Shown: in pieces, positions 7,692-16,733 of the stretch
Layout: each line of letters starts with the position of its first letter
Position numbering within the stretch: position 1 is the stretch's first letter
Assembly (NCBI RefSeq): GCF_900112365.1
Contig: NZ_FOLQ01000003.1
Location: 124,001 to 188,000, forward strand
DNA length: 64,000 nucleotides
Source of the DNA: Spirosoma endophyticum
Lineage (GTDB): Bacteria > Bacteroidota > Bacteroidia > Cytophagales > Spirosomataceae
Reading direction: 5' to 3'
Notes under the pieces: model-generated
Told to the model about the DNA's origin: nothing
Databases searched by the model: none
Seen by the model: only the letters and a program-made list of their open reading frames with translations
Program-made: the position numbers and the translations under genes

Positions 7692-9788
7692 TTGCGAACT
7701 GTTTACCTGCTTATGGTAGCTGGATGGATGGCTACTGTTCCGGCTTTTTCCCAAACGAGTTTGCCTTCTCGTAGCGAGGCTAACCGATCGGCTGACATAA
7801 GCCGGTATTTACAAGACCTATTTCCGGTGCAGACGGAGGGTATTGATTACCAGTCCGTTTATGATGCATTAACCCAGCTTTACGTTAATCCGCTTGATCT
7901 TAATGTCGCCACGCGGGATGAGCTGGAGGCCCTTTACCTCCTTTCTGAACGTCAATTAAGCAGTCTGGCAACCTATCGCGCCGAATACGGCGATTTATTG
8001 TCGATCTATGAGCTCCAGGCTATTCCCGATTTCGATTTGCCCACCATTCGGCGGCTACTGCCGTTCGTTACAGTAGCAGGCAATCCGGGCCTATTTGTTG
8101 CTCTGGCTACACCAACAGATAATTACCTTATCGTTCGATACGAACGGGTTCTGGAACAGCAAAAAGGTTTTTCGGCGGCCGTTGCCGATAAAAAAGGCAA
8201 TCTTCCGACGCGATATTTAGGAAGTTCGGGCCAACTGTATGCTCGTTATCGGTATAGTCGTTCCCGTGCGTTCAGTATTGGGGTAACGATTGAAAAAGAC
8301 CCTGGCGAACAGATCCTCTGGCAACCGTCAGCCCGTCGTTATGGAGCTGATTACATTTCTTTTCATGCACAAGTGCAGAACCGGGGCCGCTGGCGTAACA
8401 TCCTGCTGGGCGATTATCAGCTACAGATTGGACAGGGATTGGTGTTATCGGCCGGTTTCGTACTGGGCAAAAGTGCTGAAACCGTTCAGACTGTTCGGCG
8501 GCCAACGATTGGCGCTCGGCCTTATACATCACTGACCGAATACGGTTATTTCCGAGGGGCAACGGCTACGTATGCTATGTGCCCAACCCTGGATTTAACG
8601 CTGATGGCCGCCCGCAACCGACGCGATGCGAACACCGCCGTTGATAGTATTGCCGGACAAACCATGGCTACGTCACTACAAACATCGGGATTGCACCGCA
8701 CCTTGTCCGAAATGGCGGATCAGGGTAGTCTGCTTGAAACGAATCTTGGCGTACATCTGCTTTATCACAGCCGCCGTCAAGTTCAACTGGGTATGACGGT
8801 TTTGCATACGACCTTCGATACATTTTTCCGTAAGCGGGATCTGCCCTATAACCAATATGAGTTTACCGGCAAGCAAAATCTGGTTGTTGGTCTGCATGGT
8901 GGCTACGTCTGGAGAAACTGGAATTTATTTGGTGAAGTCGCCCGAAGCAGTGGATCTACAACCAATTCAGGTGGAATGGGCACGGTGGTCGGTACGTTGG
9001 CCAGCCTAACCAAGAAGCTGGACCTGGCGCTTGTGCTACGTCATTATGACCGTAATTTTCATAGTTTCTACAGCAACGGCTTCAGCGAAGGGAGCCGGAC
9101 GATCAACGAATCGGGCGTGTATGCTGGATTGAAGTATACGGTTTATCGCAAGCTGACATTGGGCGGTTTTATTGATTATTATCAATTTCCGTGGTTGAAA
9201 TATTTAGTGGATACGCCATCGGGCGGCTTCGATTATATGCTACAGGCTCGCTACACACCTAATCGGCAGACGGCGTTTTATGCGGTATATCACGAAGAGC
9301 ATAAACAGAAAAATTTGACAGTTGATAAGATCAAAAATGTTGTTGGGACAACGCGCCGGAATTATGCGCTCAACGCCGAGTACATTTTAAGGCCCGGCTT
9401 TTCGATGCGATCAAGAGTGCAGTGGGGCAGTTTTACCTATGCAGGACAGTCCCCGTCGCGTGGGTTCGCTTTGGTGCAGGATGCTACGTTGGATTACCGG
9501 CGGTTGAGTCTGAGCGGCCGGGTCGCTTTGTTCGGGACAGATGATTATGACAGTCGGCAGTACGTATACGAGCGTGATGTACTTTACGCGTTTTCGTTCC
9601 CGGCTTATTTTGATCGGGGCGTCCGCCATTATTTGTTAATTCAGTACAATCTGAGTCGTCATGTAGACGTGTGGGTACGATGGTCCCGAACCGATCTGAC
9701 CAATCAGGACACTATTGGCTCCGACCTCGACCAGATTAGTGCGCCCCATAAAACAGAAGTGAAAGTCCAGGCTCGCTGGCGGTTTTAA
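7692..9788 (+). CDS. Outer-membrane beta-barrel protein with N-terminal helix-hairpin-helix domain
   Basis: 698 aa. The signal peptide is hydrophobic and ends at PAFSQ (residue 21). Residues 45-120 contain tandem helix-hairpin-helix motifs of the ComEA type (NPLDLNVATRDELEALYLLS, IYELQAIPDFDLPTIRRLLP). The remainder is a long run of amphipathic strands typical of an outer-membrane barrel, ending in KVQARWRF with the C-terminal aromatic residue expected for BAM recognition. Proteins of this build are common and uncharacterised in Bacteroidota; a role in DNA handling at the surface would be speculation. The signal peptide requires a TTG start at 7692, because an in-frame TGA lies five codons upstream and the next ATG (7713) would remove the charged n-region. 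Confidence 0.85.
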   Translation: MRTVYLLMVAGWMATVPAFSQTSLPSRSEANRSADISRYLQDLFPVQTEGIDYQSVYDALTQLYVNPLDLNVATRDELEALYLLSERQLSSLATYRAEYGDLLSIYELQAIPDFDLPTIRRLLPFVTVAGNPGLFVALATPTDNYLIVRYERVLEQQKGFSAAVADKKGNLPTRYLGSSGQLYARYRYSRSRAFSIGVTIEKDPGEQILWQPSARRYGADYISFHAQVQNRGRWRNILLGDYQLQIGQGLVLSAGFVLGKSAETVQTVRRPTIGARPYTSLTEYGYFRGATATYAMCPTLDLTLMAARNRRDANTAVDSIAGQTMATSLQTSGLHRTLSEMADQGSLLETNLGVHLLYHSRRQVQLGMTVLHTTFDTFFRKRDLPYNQYEFTGKQNLVVGLHGGYVWRNWNLFGEVARSSGSTTNSGGMGTVVGTLASLTKKLDLALVLRHYDRNFHSFYSNGFSEGSRTINESGVYAGLKYTVYRKLTLGGFIDYYQFPWLKYLVDTPSGGFDYMLQARYTPNRQTAFYAVYHEEHKQKNLTVDKIKNVVGTTRRNYALNAEYILRPGFSMRSRVQWGSFTYAGQSPSRGFALVQDATLDYRRLSLSGRVALFGTDDYDSRQYVYERDVLYAFSFPAYFDRGVRHYLLIQYNLSRHVDVWVRWSRTDLTNQDTIGSDLDQISAPHKTEVKVQARWRF

Positions 9789-9847
9789 GATAGGTGCTAT
9801 AATTGACGTTAGCTCAATAAACATCGCCTGATGCGTTTGTTTTGATC

Positions 9848-9855
9848 TATATTTG
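9848..9855 (+). promoter_or_regulatory. -7 element upstream of the glycosyltransferase-like gene
   Basis: TATATTTG is a full match to TAnnTTTG, 41 bp upstream of the ATG at 9897. No clear TTG lies at the right distance, so only half of the promoter is supported. Confidence 0.45.
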
Positions 9856-9896
9856 CCCTGTGGGCTTAAAGCACCATACCATATATCCACCGATCT

Positions 9897-11438
9897 ATGT
9901 TGCAACTTTTCCGGCGCTTTTACCAGCAGATTAGTCAACGTACTTATTTACTTCTATGGCTTGTTGTTGGACTGTTAGGACTGATAACGCTCTATATTCG
10001 GATCAAAGTAATTTTTCTGGTTAATCCCGACGTTGGGGGTATTGAGAGTAATGTTATTTTCAGCGTTTTACGTATGATGGCCGGGTATCCGCTCTACCAA
10101 AACCCGGAACAAGCTCCCTACGCCATCACGCAATACAGTCCAATCTATTATTATCTGACAGCAGGCCTGTCCCGGCTTCTGGGCTTCACATCCGACGATG
10201 TATATGAGGTATACAGTGCGGGGAGATGTATAGCGTTGTTCGCTAATGGATTTTATGCCTTGGGATTCTGGAAATTAGCCCGGCGCATACAATTTCCAGC
10301 TTCAGTCGCTGTGTTGGTCGCTGTTCTTGCTTTCTTACTATTGCCCCCTCAATCTTACGGTCGGCCAGATAGTTTATATAACGCATTTGTTATCTGGACA
10401 ATCTGGGCGCTGGTTCGATGGAATGCTTCCATCACAACAAAACAGTTGACGACTGGCCTAGCGCTAACGGCTCTACTAGCGGCTCTGGGCCTTTTTTCCA
10501 AGCAGTCGGCTATTTGTCTGCCAATAATCGTGAGCGGTTACCTCTTATTTTTTAGTGGTAAACCTTGGAAAACTTTTCAGTTCCTGGGATTTTTCCTGTT
10601 ATTTCTGGCTGTTTTGTATGTGAGCTTTTTCCGGGAAGCCCCAAGCTTGATATACGCTAATGTTATCCGGGGTGTGAGTAACGGTATTGATTTCGTCAAT
10701 TTTAGATACAATTTAGTTGACCACTACTTACGACCTTTTGCGTGGTTAGTTATACCGGGGGTTGCCATTAGTATTCGCTATTTATTATTTGAAAAAGGCC
10801 CTCGGCAGCTACTAGGTTTAGCCGCATTTGGCCTGTTTCTGTTTGCGCTGGTTACTGGGTTAAAATGGGGGTCGGCGTTGAATTACTTTACGGAATTTAC
10901 GGGATTATCCTGTCTGCTGGTGGCTGATGCTCTTTGGCAGCTACGTACCATTCGTTCTGATTGGGCGAATGTAGGGCGTTTGAGCTTAGTGATGATCGTT
11001 GCGCTGGTATTGCCCGTTAATGCCATGAACTTTAATTGGGAACGCGTTATTCATAAAGCTATTGATCTAACTCCCTATAAAGAGGAGCAGGCTGTTGCTC
11101 AATACGTTACAAGAGAAATAAAGAAATATCCCGGTTGTCTGATCTATAGTACACAATATAACAGCAGTTACCTGAACGCTTTTTTGTTCCGTAACTGTAT
11201 TGTTCCTCAGCAAGATATGATTGTAGGTTCGGCTTATGAACTTCGAACGTTCGATTACACAGATTTAGACCGGGCTGCTCAGGACGGGCGGATTCAATTC
11301 TTGATCGCACGCGACGGGGAAACAGAAGCTCCCTTATCACCACCCATTCGTTTGGCAAATTATCATCCTGTTAAGTCGTTAAATGGATATACCATTTACA
11401 AGTTCAATACCCCAAGTGCCCAATTGTCGGCGAAATAG
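9897..11438 (+). CDS. Polytopic GT-C type glycosyltransferase-like membrane protein
   Basis: 513 aa with about ten predicted transmembrane segments. The first loop after helix 1 contains NPDVGGIESNV and then YQNPEQAPYAITQYSPIYYY, which resembles the acidic-loop region of GT-C (GT39/ArnT/DUF2029-like) enzymes that use polyprenyl-phosphate sugars at the inner membrane. A soluble C-terminal tail (about 395-513) contains GCLIYSTQYN and DLDRAAQDGRIQFLIARDGE. The acceptor is unknown. It converges on mlaF, with only 7 bp between the two stop codons and no terminator hairpin between them. Confidence 0.7.
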   Translation: MLQLFRRFYQQISQRTYLLLWLVVGLLGLITLYIRIKVIFLVNPDVGGIESNVIFSVLRMMAGYPLYQNPEQAPYAITQYSPIYYYLTAGLSRLLGFTSDDVYEVYSAGRCIALFANGFYALGFWKLARRIQFPASVAVLVAVLAFLLLPPQSYGRPDSLYNAFVIWTIWALVRWNASITTKQLTTGLALTALLAALGLFSKQSAICLPIIVSGYLLFFSGKPWKTFQFLGFFLLFLAVLYVSFFREAPSLIYANVIRGVSNGIDFVNFRYNLVDHYLRPFAWLVIPGVAISIRYLLFEKGPRQLLGLAAFGLFLFALVTGLKWGSALNYFTEFTGLSCLLVADALWQLRTIRSDWANVGRLSLVMIVALVLPVNAMNFNWERVIHKAIDLTPYKEEQAVAQYVTREIKKYPGCLIYSTQYNSSYLNAFLFRNCIVPQQDMIVGSAYELRTFDYTDLDRAAQDGRIQFLIARDGETEAPLSPPIRLANYHPVKSLNGYTIYKFNTPSAQLSAK

Positions 11439-11445
11439 AGAGACG

Positions 11446-12192
11446 TTATTTCTCCATTTCTCGGATTAACTTATTTGCGTTAATAAACTCATTGAGTTCA
11501 TTGACGCCCGAATGGGTCAGGGTTGCACTTGTGCCCTCCCAAAGTTTGTTGCCCTCGTAGAGGAACATAATTTTTTCGCCAATCTCCAGCATCGAGTTCA
11601 TGTCGTGTGTAATGACGACAGTTGTAATCTGATACTCGTCGGTGATTTCTGAAATTAGCTGATCAATCTTGATTGACGTCAGCGGATCGAGCCCAGAGTT
11701 CGGTTCGTCGCAGAACAAATATTTAGGATTCAGGACGATAGCCCGGGCAATACCAACCCGTTTTTTCATACCACCACTAATTTCAGAGGGCATTCTGTCG
11801 CCCGCGTTTTCCAGACCAACCCGTCGTAAGCACTCCTGCGCCCGTTCTATCTTTTCGCTTTCCGGTTGCTCTGTAAGCATGTCGAGCGGAAAGCGAACGT
11901 TTTCCAGTACGGTCTTGGAGTCGAACAAGGCTGATCCCTGAAATAAGACGCCCATTTCTCGCCGAATGGTTTTCTGTTCATTCAGATCCGTGGTCAAAAA
12001 ATCGCGTCCATCGTATAACACTTCACCTGAATCAGGTTTGATTAACCCAATCATGCATTTCAGCAGTACACTTTTTCCGGTGCCGCTTCCACCAATAATC
12101 AGACTCGTATCACCCGGTTTGAATGAGCCATCAATACCCGCCAGAACTTGCCGATCACCGAATGTTTTGGCTATATTTTTTATTTCAATCAT
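11446..12192 (-). CDS. mlaF: Lipid-transport ABC ATPase, MlaF type
   Basis: 248 aa ATPase that powers the MlaE permease, moving phospholipid between the inner membrane and the envelope. Motifs: Walker A GGSGTGKSVLLK, Q-loop VLFQGSALFDSKTV, signature SGGMKKRVGIARAI, Walker B FCDEPNSGLDP and the H-loop TTVVITHDM. The start is taken at ATG 12192 (MIEIKNIAKTFG), where homology begins. An in-frame ATG at 12264 lies inside a 28-bp inverted repeat and would add 24 meaningless residues. It is downstream of mlaE in a two-gene operon; no MlaD-type substrate-binding protein follows. Confidence 0.9.
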   Translation of the reverse strand: MIEIKNIAKTFGDRQVLAGIDGSFKPGDTSLIIGGSGTGKSVLLKCMIGLIKPDSGEVLYDGRDFLTTDLNEQKTIRREMGVLFQGSALFDSKTVLENVRFPLDMLTEQPESEKIERAQECLRRVGLENAGDRMPSEISGGMKKRVGIARAIVLNPKYLFCDEPNSGLDPLTSIKIDQLISEITDEYQITTVVITHDMNSMLEIGEKIMFLYEGNKLWEGTSATLTHSGVNELNEFINANKLIREMEK

Positions 12193-12203
12193 AGTCAATG
12201 ACT

Positions 12204-12270
12204 GAAAGCATGAACGGGCGAAAGAGTGAAATTGCGGTAGCCTTTCACTCTTTCGCCCGTTCATGCTTTC
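12204..12270. repeat. Perfect 28-bp inverted repeat filling the mlaE/mlaF spacer
   Basis: Arms 12204-12231 and 12243-12270 are exact complements, with an 11-nt loop. The hairpin starts one base after the mlaE stop codon and ends 11 bp before the mlaF start, so it makes up nearly the whole 79-bp gap. The arm contains the word GCGAAAGAGTGAAA. No T run follows, so it is not a standard terminator. Confidence 0.9.
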
Positions 12271-12271
12271 G

Positions 12272-13003
12272 CTACGTGAGTAATAACTGCGTCAGAATAA
12301 AGTCGGCAGCGACAATGGCAACGCAGCTATTGGTAACGGCTGCCGTTGATGCGGCCCCGACTTCCAGCGCCCCGCCCTGAACGTTATAACCCCGATAGGC
12401 CGAAATTGTCGAGATCAGGAACGCAAACACCACTGTTTTGATGAGAGCGAACACAACACCAAAGGGTTTGTAGTCAACGCGCAATCCAGATACGTATTCC
12501 TCTGGTGAGATTACGCCAGCCAGCGTTCCTGCCAGATAGCCGCCCAGAATGGATAGGAACCCAGCCATGATAACCAGTAGCGGGAACATAAATACCGACG
12601 CAATAACCTTTGGCAACACCAGATAGGAGCTTGAATTTATACCCATCACCTCAAGAGCGTCGATTTGCTCAGTAATGCGCATAGTACCTAATTCACTGGC
12701 AATATTTGAACCAACTTTACCAGCCAGCACAATACACGAGAGCGTAGGCGCTAATTCCAGAATAGAGCTGTCCCGTACAATGAGCGCAATAATATTCTTT
12801 GGTACAAAGGGGTTAGTAAGGTTATAGGCCGTTTGTACGCAGGTAACAGCTCCGATGAACGTATTAACAAGAGCAACGATGAAAATAGACCCGACTCCGA
12901 TGGACGTACATTCGTTTAGAATAAGCCCCAGATAGACACGTAATTTCTCCCGATTACGGAAGAGAGTGCCCAGAAAAATAAAATAACTGCCTAATCGTGA
13001 CAT
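12272..13003 (-). CDS. mlaE: MlaE family lipid ABC transporter permease
   Basis: 243 aa with five or six membrane segments, typical of the MlaE/YrbE permease family. Family landmarks are the LGTMRITEQIDALEVMGINS coupling segment (about residues 105-124), the preceding GKVGSNIASELG, and LVLPKVIASVFMFPLL after it. It is paired with the MlaF-type ATPase immediately downstream, and together they form the membrane core of a phospholipid transporter. The substrate-binding MlaD protein is not adjacent; it may be encoded elsewhere. Confidence 0.9.
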   Translation of the reverse strand: MSRLGSYFIFLGTLFRNREKLRVYLGLILNECTSIGVGSIFIVALVNTFIGAVTCVQTAYNLTNPFVPKNIIALIVRDSSILELAPTLSCIVLAGKVGSNIASELGTMRITEQIDALEVMGINSSSYLVLPKVIASVFMFPLLVIMAGFLSILGGYLAGTLAGVISPEEYVSGLRVDYKPFGVVFALIKTVVFAFLISTISAYRGYNVQGGALEVGAASTAAVTNSCVAIVAADFILTQLLLT

Positions 13004-13166
13004 AAAATGGGTAGTGGAATAAACCGACCTGAGTAGTAGTAAAGTCGGTATTATCTATTCGGGAGAACCCTAGTAAAGATAGAATGGTTTCTGACGTAAC
13101 TTGCACCGTAGGCTAATCCGTCCTGAAGTTGAAATTAATGTGGGTTAGCACAGAATAACTTTCCAA

Positions 13167-13841
13167 ATGAATCCACTGATTATTGTAACAGGTGGCTCTA
13201 AAGGTATTGGGCGTGCTATTGCAGACCGGTTTGTATCTGAAGGGTTCGACGCTGTTGTCTGTGCCCGATCTGTTGACGGCGTAGTTGGGCCAGGTCTCTT
13301 ACCTGTGGCCGCTGACCTCTCCACGCGCGATGGCGTTAACGTATTGCTTAATTACATTCAATCACTCAACCGACCCGTCGACGTATTGGTCAACAATACA
13401 GGTACGTTTCAGCCAGGGCAGATTCATAATGAGGCCGAGGGTGTATTCGAGCAATTGATTGATACCAACGTTGCCAGCGCGTATCACCTGACGCGTGGCC
13501 TGGTTAGTGATATGATTACCCGGAGACGAGGGCATATTTTTATGATGTGCTCTACGGCCAGCATTACGGCTTATACAAATGGAGGTTCCTATTGTATCTC
13601 TAAGTTCGCTTTATTGGGTATGAGTCGGGTGCTACGTGAGGAGCTAAAACCGCATGGTATAAAAGTAACGGCTATATTACCCGGTGCCACCCTTACCGCC
13701 AGTTGGGAAGGTACCGACTTGCCCGAAGAGCGTTTCATGAAGCCCGAAGACGTAGCAGATAGTGCCTGGGCGGCTTACTCGCTCTCTAAAAGTGCCGTTG
13801 TAGAAGAAATGCTTATCCGTCCGCAACTAGGTGATATTTAG
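13167..13841 (+). CDS. Short-chain dehydrogenase/reductase
   Basis: 224 aa classical SDR with a Rossmann fold. It shows the NAD(P) motif TGGSKGIGRAIADRF (residues 8-22), the NNTG strand-4 motif, the catalytic Ser within MCSTAS, and YCISK with the Tyr and Lys of the active site. The C-terminus after LPGATLTASWEG is short. It resembles FabG/sepiapterin-reductase-like enzymes, but the substrate cannot be assigned. It is divergent from mlaE, and the ROK kinase follows on the same strand after about 135 bp. Confidence 0.88.
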   Translation: MNPLIIVTGGSKGIGRAIADRFVSEGFDAVVCARSVDGVVGPGLLPVAADLSTRDGVNVLLNYIQSLNRPVDVLVNNTGTFQPGQIHNEAEGVFEQLIDTNVASAYHLTRGLVSDMITRRRGHIFMMCSTASITAYTNGGSYCISKFALLGMSRVLREELKPHGIKVTAILPGATLTASWEGTDLPEERFMKPEDVADSAWAAYSLSKSAVVEEMLIRPQLGDI

Positions 13842-13976
13842 CTTTATCCGCAAATAATCAGGCCAGCAGGCATATGAATGGCATGGCGACCCGTAACGAC
13901 TTTTTTGTATCTTGCGCCCGGCTTCATCTGGCCTAAAGCTGATAACTTTTCACTGTATAACTTATTATTGATACGA

Positions 13977-14891
13977 ATGGCTTCCGTTGAGTATCTGGGT
14001 ATCGACGTCGGCGGTACGAACGTCAAAATGGGTATTGTCGATGCCAATACCGGTAAAATTTCCAATTTCTATAGCCACGATACTCTTAGCTGGCGGGAAT
14101 CAGGGCACTTTGTCGAGCGCTTCGGCGACGCAGTAGCGCTCCAATTGTTGAGTAATAAAGACGTAAAACAGGTTGGTATTGGCTTGCCGGGGATGCTCAA
14201 TCGGGAACGGACAATTCCGCTCGAAATCACGGCTATCCCTGAAATCAACCATGTGCCGATGGTGGATTTGTTGAGTAAGCGATTCCCGGGCACTCAGTTT
14301 TTTCTGGCGAACGATGCCAACGCAGCTGCTTTGGGCGAATATTACTTTGCAGAGGAAAAAATTACGGAGAATTACATTTTCATTACGCTTGGCACCGGCG
14401 TGGGTGGCGCTGCCATTATTAACAAGAAAATCTTTACGGGTGGCGATGGGAATGCAATGGAACCCGGCCATATACCCTCACGCAATGGGCGGGTACTGGA
14501 GCGAAACATTGGCAAAAAGGAACTCCTTGAGTTAGCCAATAAGCGTCGGAGTGAATATAAAAGTGAAACGCAATTACCCAACGACGGCGAAATCTCGACA
14601 ACGGGTCTGGTAGCAGCAGCGGCCGTGGGTGACGAATTGGCGATGCAAATCTGGACTGAAGTAGGTGAAATGCTGGGCGAAGGTTTAGCTGCACTCATCA
14701 AGGTTCTAGATATAAAGCAAGTCCTGATTGGTGGTGGTTTATCGGCCTCCTTCGATTACATTCTGCCAGCGGTTAACAAAACACTCGATTACTGGCTCAA
14801 TGACTATTATAAAAATGGCTTGAGCATTAAAAGAGCTACACTAGGCAACGATGCTGGTCTACTCGGAGCTGCCTCACTTTGCTTTGAATAA
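13977..14891 (+). CDS. ROK family sugar kinase
   Basis: 304 aa from ATG at 13977 (MASVEYLGIDVGGTNVKMG), chosen because the ATP-binding phosphate-1 motif begins there; an in-frame start 99 bp upstream is less likely. Further ROK features are VGIGLPGML, the catalytic NDANAAALGEYYF (Asp in NDAN), TLGTGVGGAAII, MEPGHI and a late GGGLSAS. The usual zinc motif CxCGxxGC after EPGH is absent (SRNGRVLERNIGKKEL), so this is a zinc-less member. The expected activity is phosphorylation of glucose or another hexose; the substrate is not readable from sequence. Confidence 0.85.
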   Translation: MASVEYLGIDVGGTNVKMGIVDANTGKISNFYSHDTLSWRESGHFVERFGDAVALQLLSNKDVKQVGIGLPGMLNRERTIPLEITAIPEINHVPMVDLLSKRFPGTQFFLANDANAAALGEYYFAEEKITENYIFITLGTGVGGAAIINKKIFTGGDGNAMEPGHIPSRNGRVLERNIGKKELLELANKRRSEYKSETQLPNDGEISTTGLVAAAAVGDELAMQIWTEVGEMLGEGLAALIKVLDIKQVLIGGGLSASFDYILPAVNKTLDYWLNDYYKNGLSIKRATLGNDAGLLGAASLCFE

Positions 14892-14896
14892 ATAGG

Positions 14897-14930
14897 GATG
14901 GTCGGAACAATCAGAATGGTTCCGACCATC
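14897..14930. terminator. Bidirectional hairpin between ROK kinase and murB
   Basis: GATGGTCGGAAC and GTTCCGACCATC form a perfect 12-bp stem with a 10-nt loop between two converging genes; the second arm overlaps the murB stop codon. Confidence 0.65.
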
Positions 14931-15954
14931 ATACTACATTTACTTCGGGTGAAATTGCCACCCCAAATTTGATCAGTACAGACTCTTCTACCTTTCCTGC
15001 GAGGGATAAAATTTCATTCCCGGTTGCATTGCCGTAGTTCACTAACACCAATGCCTGCTTGGTATGAACACCTGCATCGCCAAGGCGATATCCTTTCCAG
15101 CCAGCCTGTTCAATAAGCCAGCCTGCAGGCAATTTCACTACATTATCATTGATTGGGTAGCCGGGCAGGGTTGGAAACTGATCCTTTAGTGTGTCAAACT
15201 GACTTTTTGGTATTTCCGGATTTTTGAAAAAGCTACCTGCATTGCCAATTTGAGCTGGATCAGGAAGTTTACTTCGTCTGATACGTATCACGGCCTCACT
15301 GATAGCTTTAATGCTTAGATTTTCTTCAGATATCCCCATCTCGGTCAGGGTTTCCTGAATGGCTCCATAGCGCGTATGAAACGTTGGGCGTTTATCCAGT
15401 TGAAATGTGACACTCGTAATGATGAATTGATTTTTCAACTTACGCTTGAAAATGCTTTCTCGGTAGCCAAACGTACAATCGGCATGGGTGAAGGTTCGTT
15501 TTTCACCCGTTGATATGTGAATAGCCGTGAGCGATTCGAATACCTGTTCCAGTTCAACACCATAGGCACCAATGTTCTGCATTGGTGCCGCTCCAACGGT
15601 GCCCGGGATAAGGGAGAGGTTTTCCAGGCCAGCGTAGCCTTGCTTTACACAAAATTGAACCAGTTCGTGCCAGTTGACCCCTGCTCCGGCTGTCAGGTAG
15701 ATATGGTCTTCGTCCTCTCGTACTACATTGATACCCTGAAGGCTTATTTTAACAACCAGTCCATCAAAGTTATGGCAAAGTAATACGTTGCTGCCTCCTC
15801 CAAGAATTAATTTGGGCGTATCAACAAAGTCAGTTAGGTGAAGTAAAGTGGTAAGGTCTTCCTCGTGGCTAATGTCGACCCAATACCGTGCCGTGGCGTC
15901 AATTCCGAATGTATTATACGGTTTAAGCGACACGTTACTTTCTATGTTCAGCAT
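14929..15954 (-). CDS. murB: UDP-N-acetylmuramate dehydrogenase
   Basis: Cytoplasmic FAD enzyme that reduces UDP-GlcNAc-enolpyruvate to UDP-MurNAc in peptidoglycan synthesis. 341 aa from ATG at 15954 (MLNIESNVSLKPYNTFGI). FAD-binding motifs are LILGGGSNVLL and SLIPGTVGAAPMQNIGAYG; the catalytic Ser lies in GNAGSFFKNP, and the C-terminal domain contains AGWLIEQAGWKGYRLGDAGV. Length and the YRES segment fit the type I (E. coli-like) enzyme. It is divergent from the SPOR lipoprotein gene. Confidence 0.94.
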   Translation of the reverse strand: MLNIESNVSLKPYNTFGIDATARYWVDISHEEDLTTLLHLTDFVDTPKLILGGGSNVLLCHNFDGLVVKISLQGINVVREDEDHIYLTAGAGVNWHELVQFCVKQGYAGLENLSLIPGTVGAAPMQNIGAYGVELEQVFESLTAIHISTGEKRTFTHADCTFGYRESIFKRKLKNQFIITSVTFQLDKRPTFHTRYGAIQETLTEMGISEENLSIKAISEAVIRIRRSKLPDPAQIGNAGSFFKNPEIPKSQFDTLKDQFPTLPGYPINDNVVKLPAGWLIEQAGWKGYRLGDAGVHTKQALVLVNYGNATGNEILSLAGKVEESVLIKFGVAISPEVNVV

Positions 15955-16047
15955 GTATTTGTGTTGTAAATGCTCAAAATTAACCAAAATCCCGGATGGG
16001 TTTGTACATACGACTACCGGCTTGAGTTATCAGAATGACAAATTGGC

Positions 16048-16055
16048 TATTTTTG
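16048..16055 (+). promoter_or_regulatory. -7 element of the SPOR lipoprotein gene
   Basis: TATTTTTG matches TAnnTTTG fully and predicts transcription from about 16060. That rules out the upstream in-frame start at 16035 and supports one of the Met codons at 16068-16077. Confidence 0.5.
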
Positions 16056-16067
16056 CGTCTAATTTTA

Positions 16068-16652
16068 ATGATGATTATGCGTTGTGAGGCTTTTATCGTA
16101 GGGCTGCTGATTATGACCGGGTGTGCCAGCAATCGCCCGGCTACCTCAAGTCGGACAGTGGTTGATTACAACAGCTATAATGAGGACCTGTCTTCAATGC
16201 GGCCTGTGTATGGAGTTATATCGACCAACGTACCGGCTACGAATCGACCAACTGCGCCCGTCAATAAACCCGCTACTACGCCCCGCCCGTCTGATACTCG
16301 TAAACCTACGGCGCAGGTTGAGGCCTTACACATTAATAGACGGCTTGATTTAGTACTTGATACGATTGCCACCCAAAACCGTTCAATTCGTTATGCGCCA
16401 GGTTACCGCATACAGGTTTATGTTGGAAGCCAACGTCAAGAAGTTGATGCGGCTAAATTATTGATTTACCAAAATTTTCCTGAGCTAAGCCCTTATCTGA
16501 GTTATAATCAACCAACCTATAAATTGAAGGTTGGTGACTTCATGCGACGCATGGATGCAGAACGATACTACGCATCTATCCGTCGATTGATTGCATCGGC
16601 GCAGTTACAGCCCGACAAAGTAGACATTCGAAGAAGCCTCTTAATAAAATAA
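16068..16652 (+). CDS. SPOR-domain lipoprotein
   Basis: About 194 aa. It begins with a lipoprotein signal whose lipobox LIMTGC places the lipidated Cys near residue 19-20. A Thr/Pro/Arg-rich linker follows, then a C-terminal SPOR domain (about residues 120-194: YRIQVYVGSQRQEVDAAKLL, YKLKVGDFMRRMDAERYYAS). SPOR domains bind denuded peptidoglycan glycans, usually at division sites, so a periplasmic cell-wall role is likely. Three in-frame Met codons (16068, 16071, 16077) are possible starts. It is divergent from murB, and gmd follows 81 bp later. Confidence 0.8.
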   Translation: MMIMRCEAFIVGLLIMTGCASNRPATSSRTVVDYNSYNEDLSSMRPVYGVISTNVPATNRPTAPVNKPATTPRPSDTRKPTAQVEALHINRRLDLVLDTIATQNRSIRYAPGYRIQVYVGSQRQEVDAAKLLIYQNFPELSPYLSYNQPTYKLKVGDFMRRMDAERYYASIRRLIASAQLQPDKVDIRRSLLIK

Positions 16653-16710
16653 ATTATAAAATTTGGCCAATAGAAGGTACCTTTAATGCGTTTTGTGCAA
16701 TTTTAGGCGT

Positions 16711-16718
16711 TGGCTTTG
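16711..16718 (+). promoter_or_regulatory. Possible -7 element of gmd
   Basis: TGGCTTTG matches TAnnTTTG at all but one position, 16 bp before the gmd start. A TTG lies about 15 nt upstream, shorter than ideal, so this is a weak call. Confidence 0.3.
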
Positions 16719-16733
16719 ACCTGTTAACATACT

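Noticed and set aside
12193-12264. N-terminal extension of mlaF starting at ATG 12264
   Set aside because: The extra 24 codons are just one arm and the loop of the inverted repeat; ATPase homology begins at ATG 12192.
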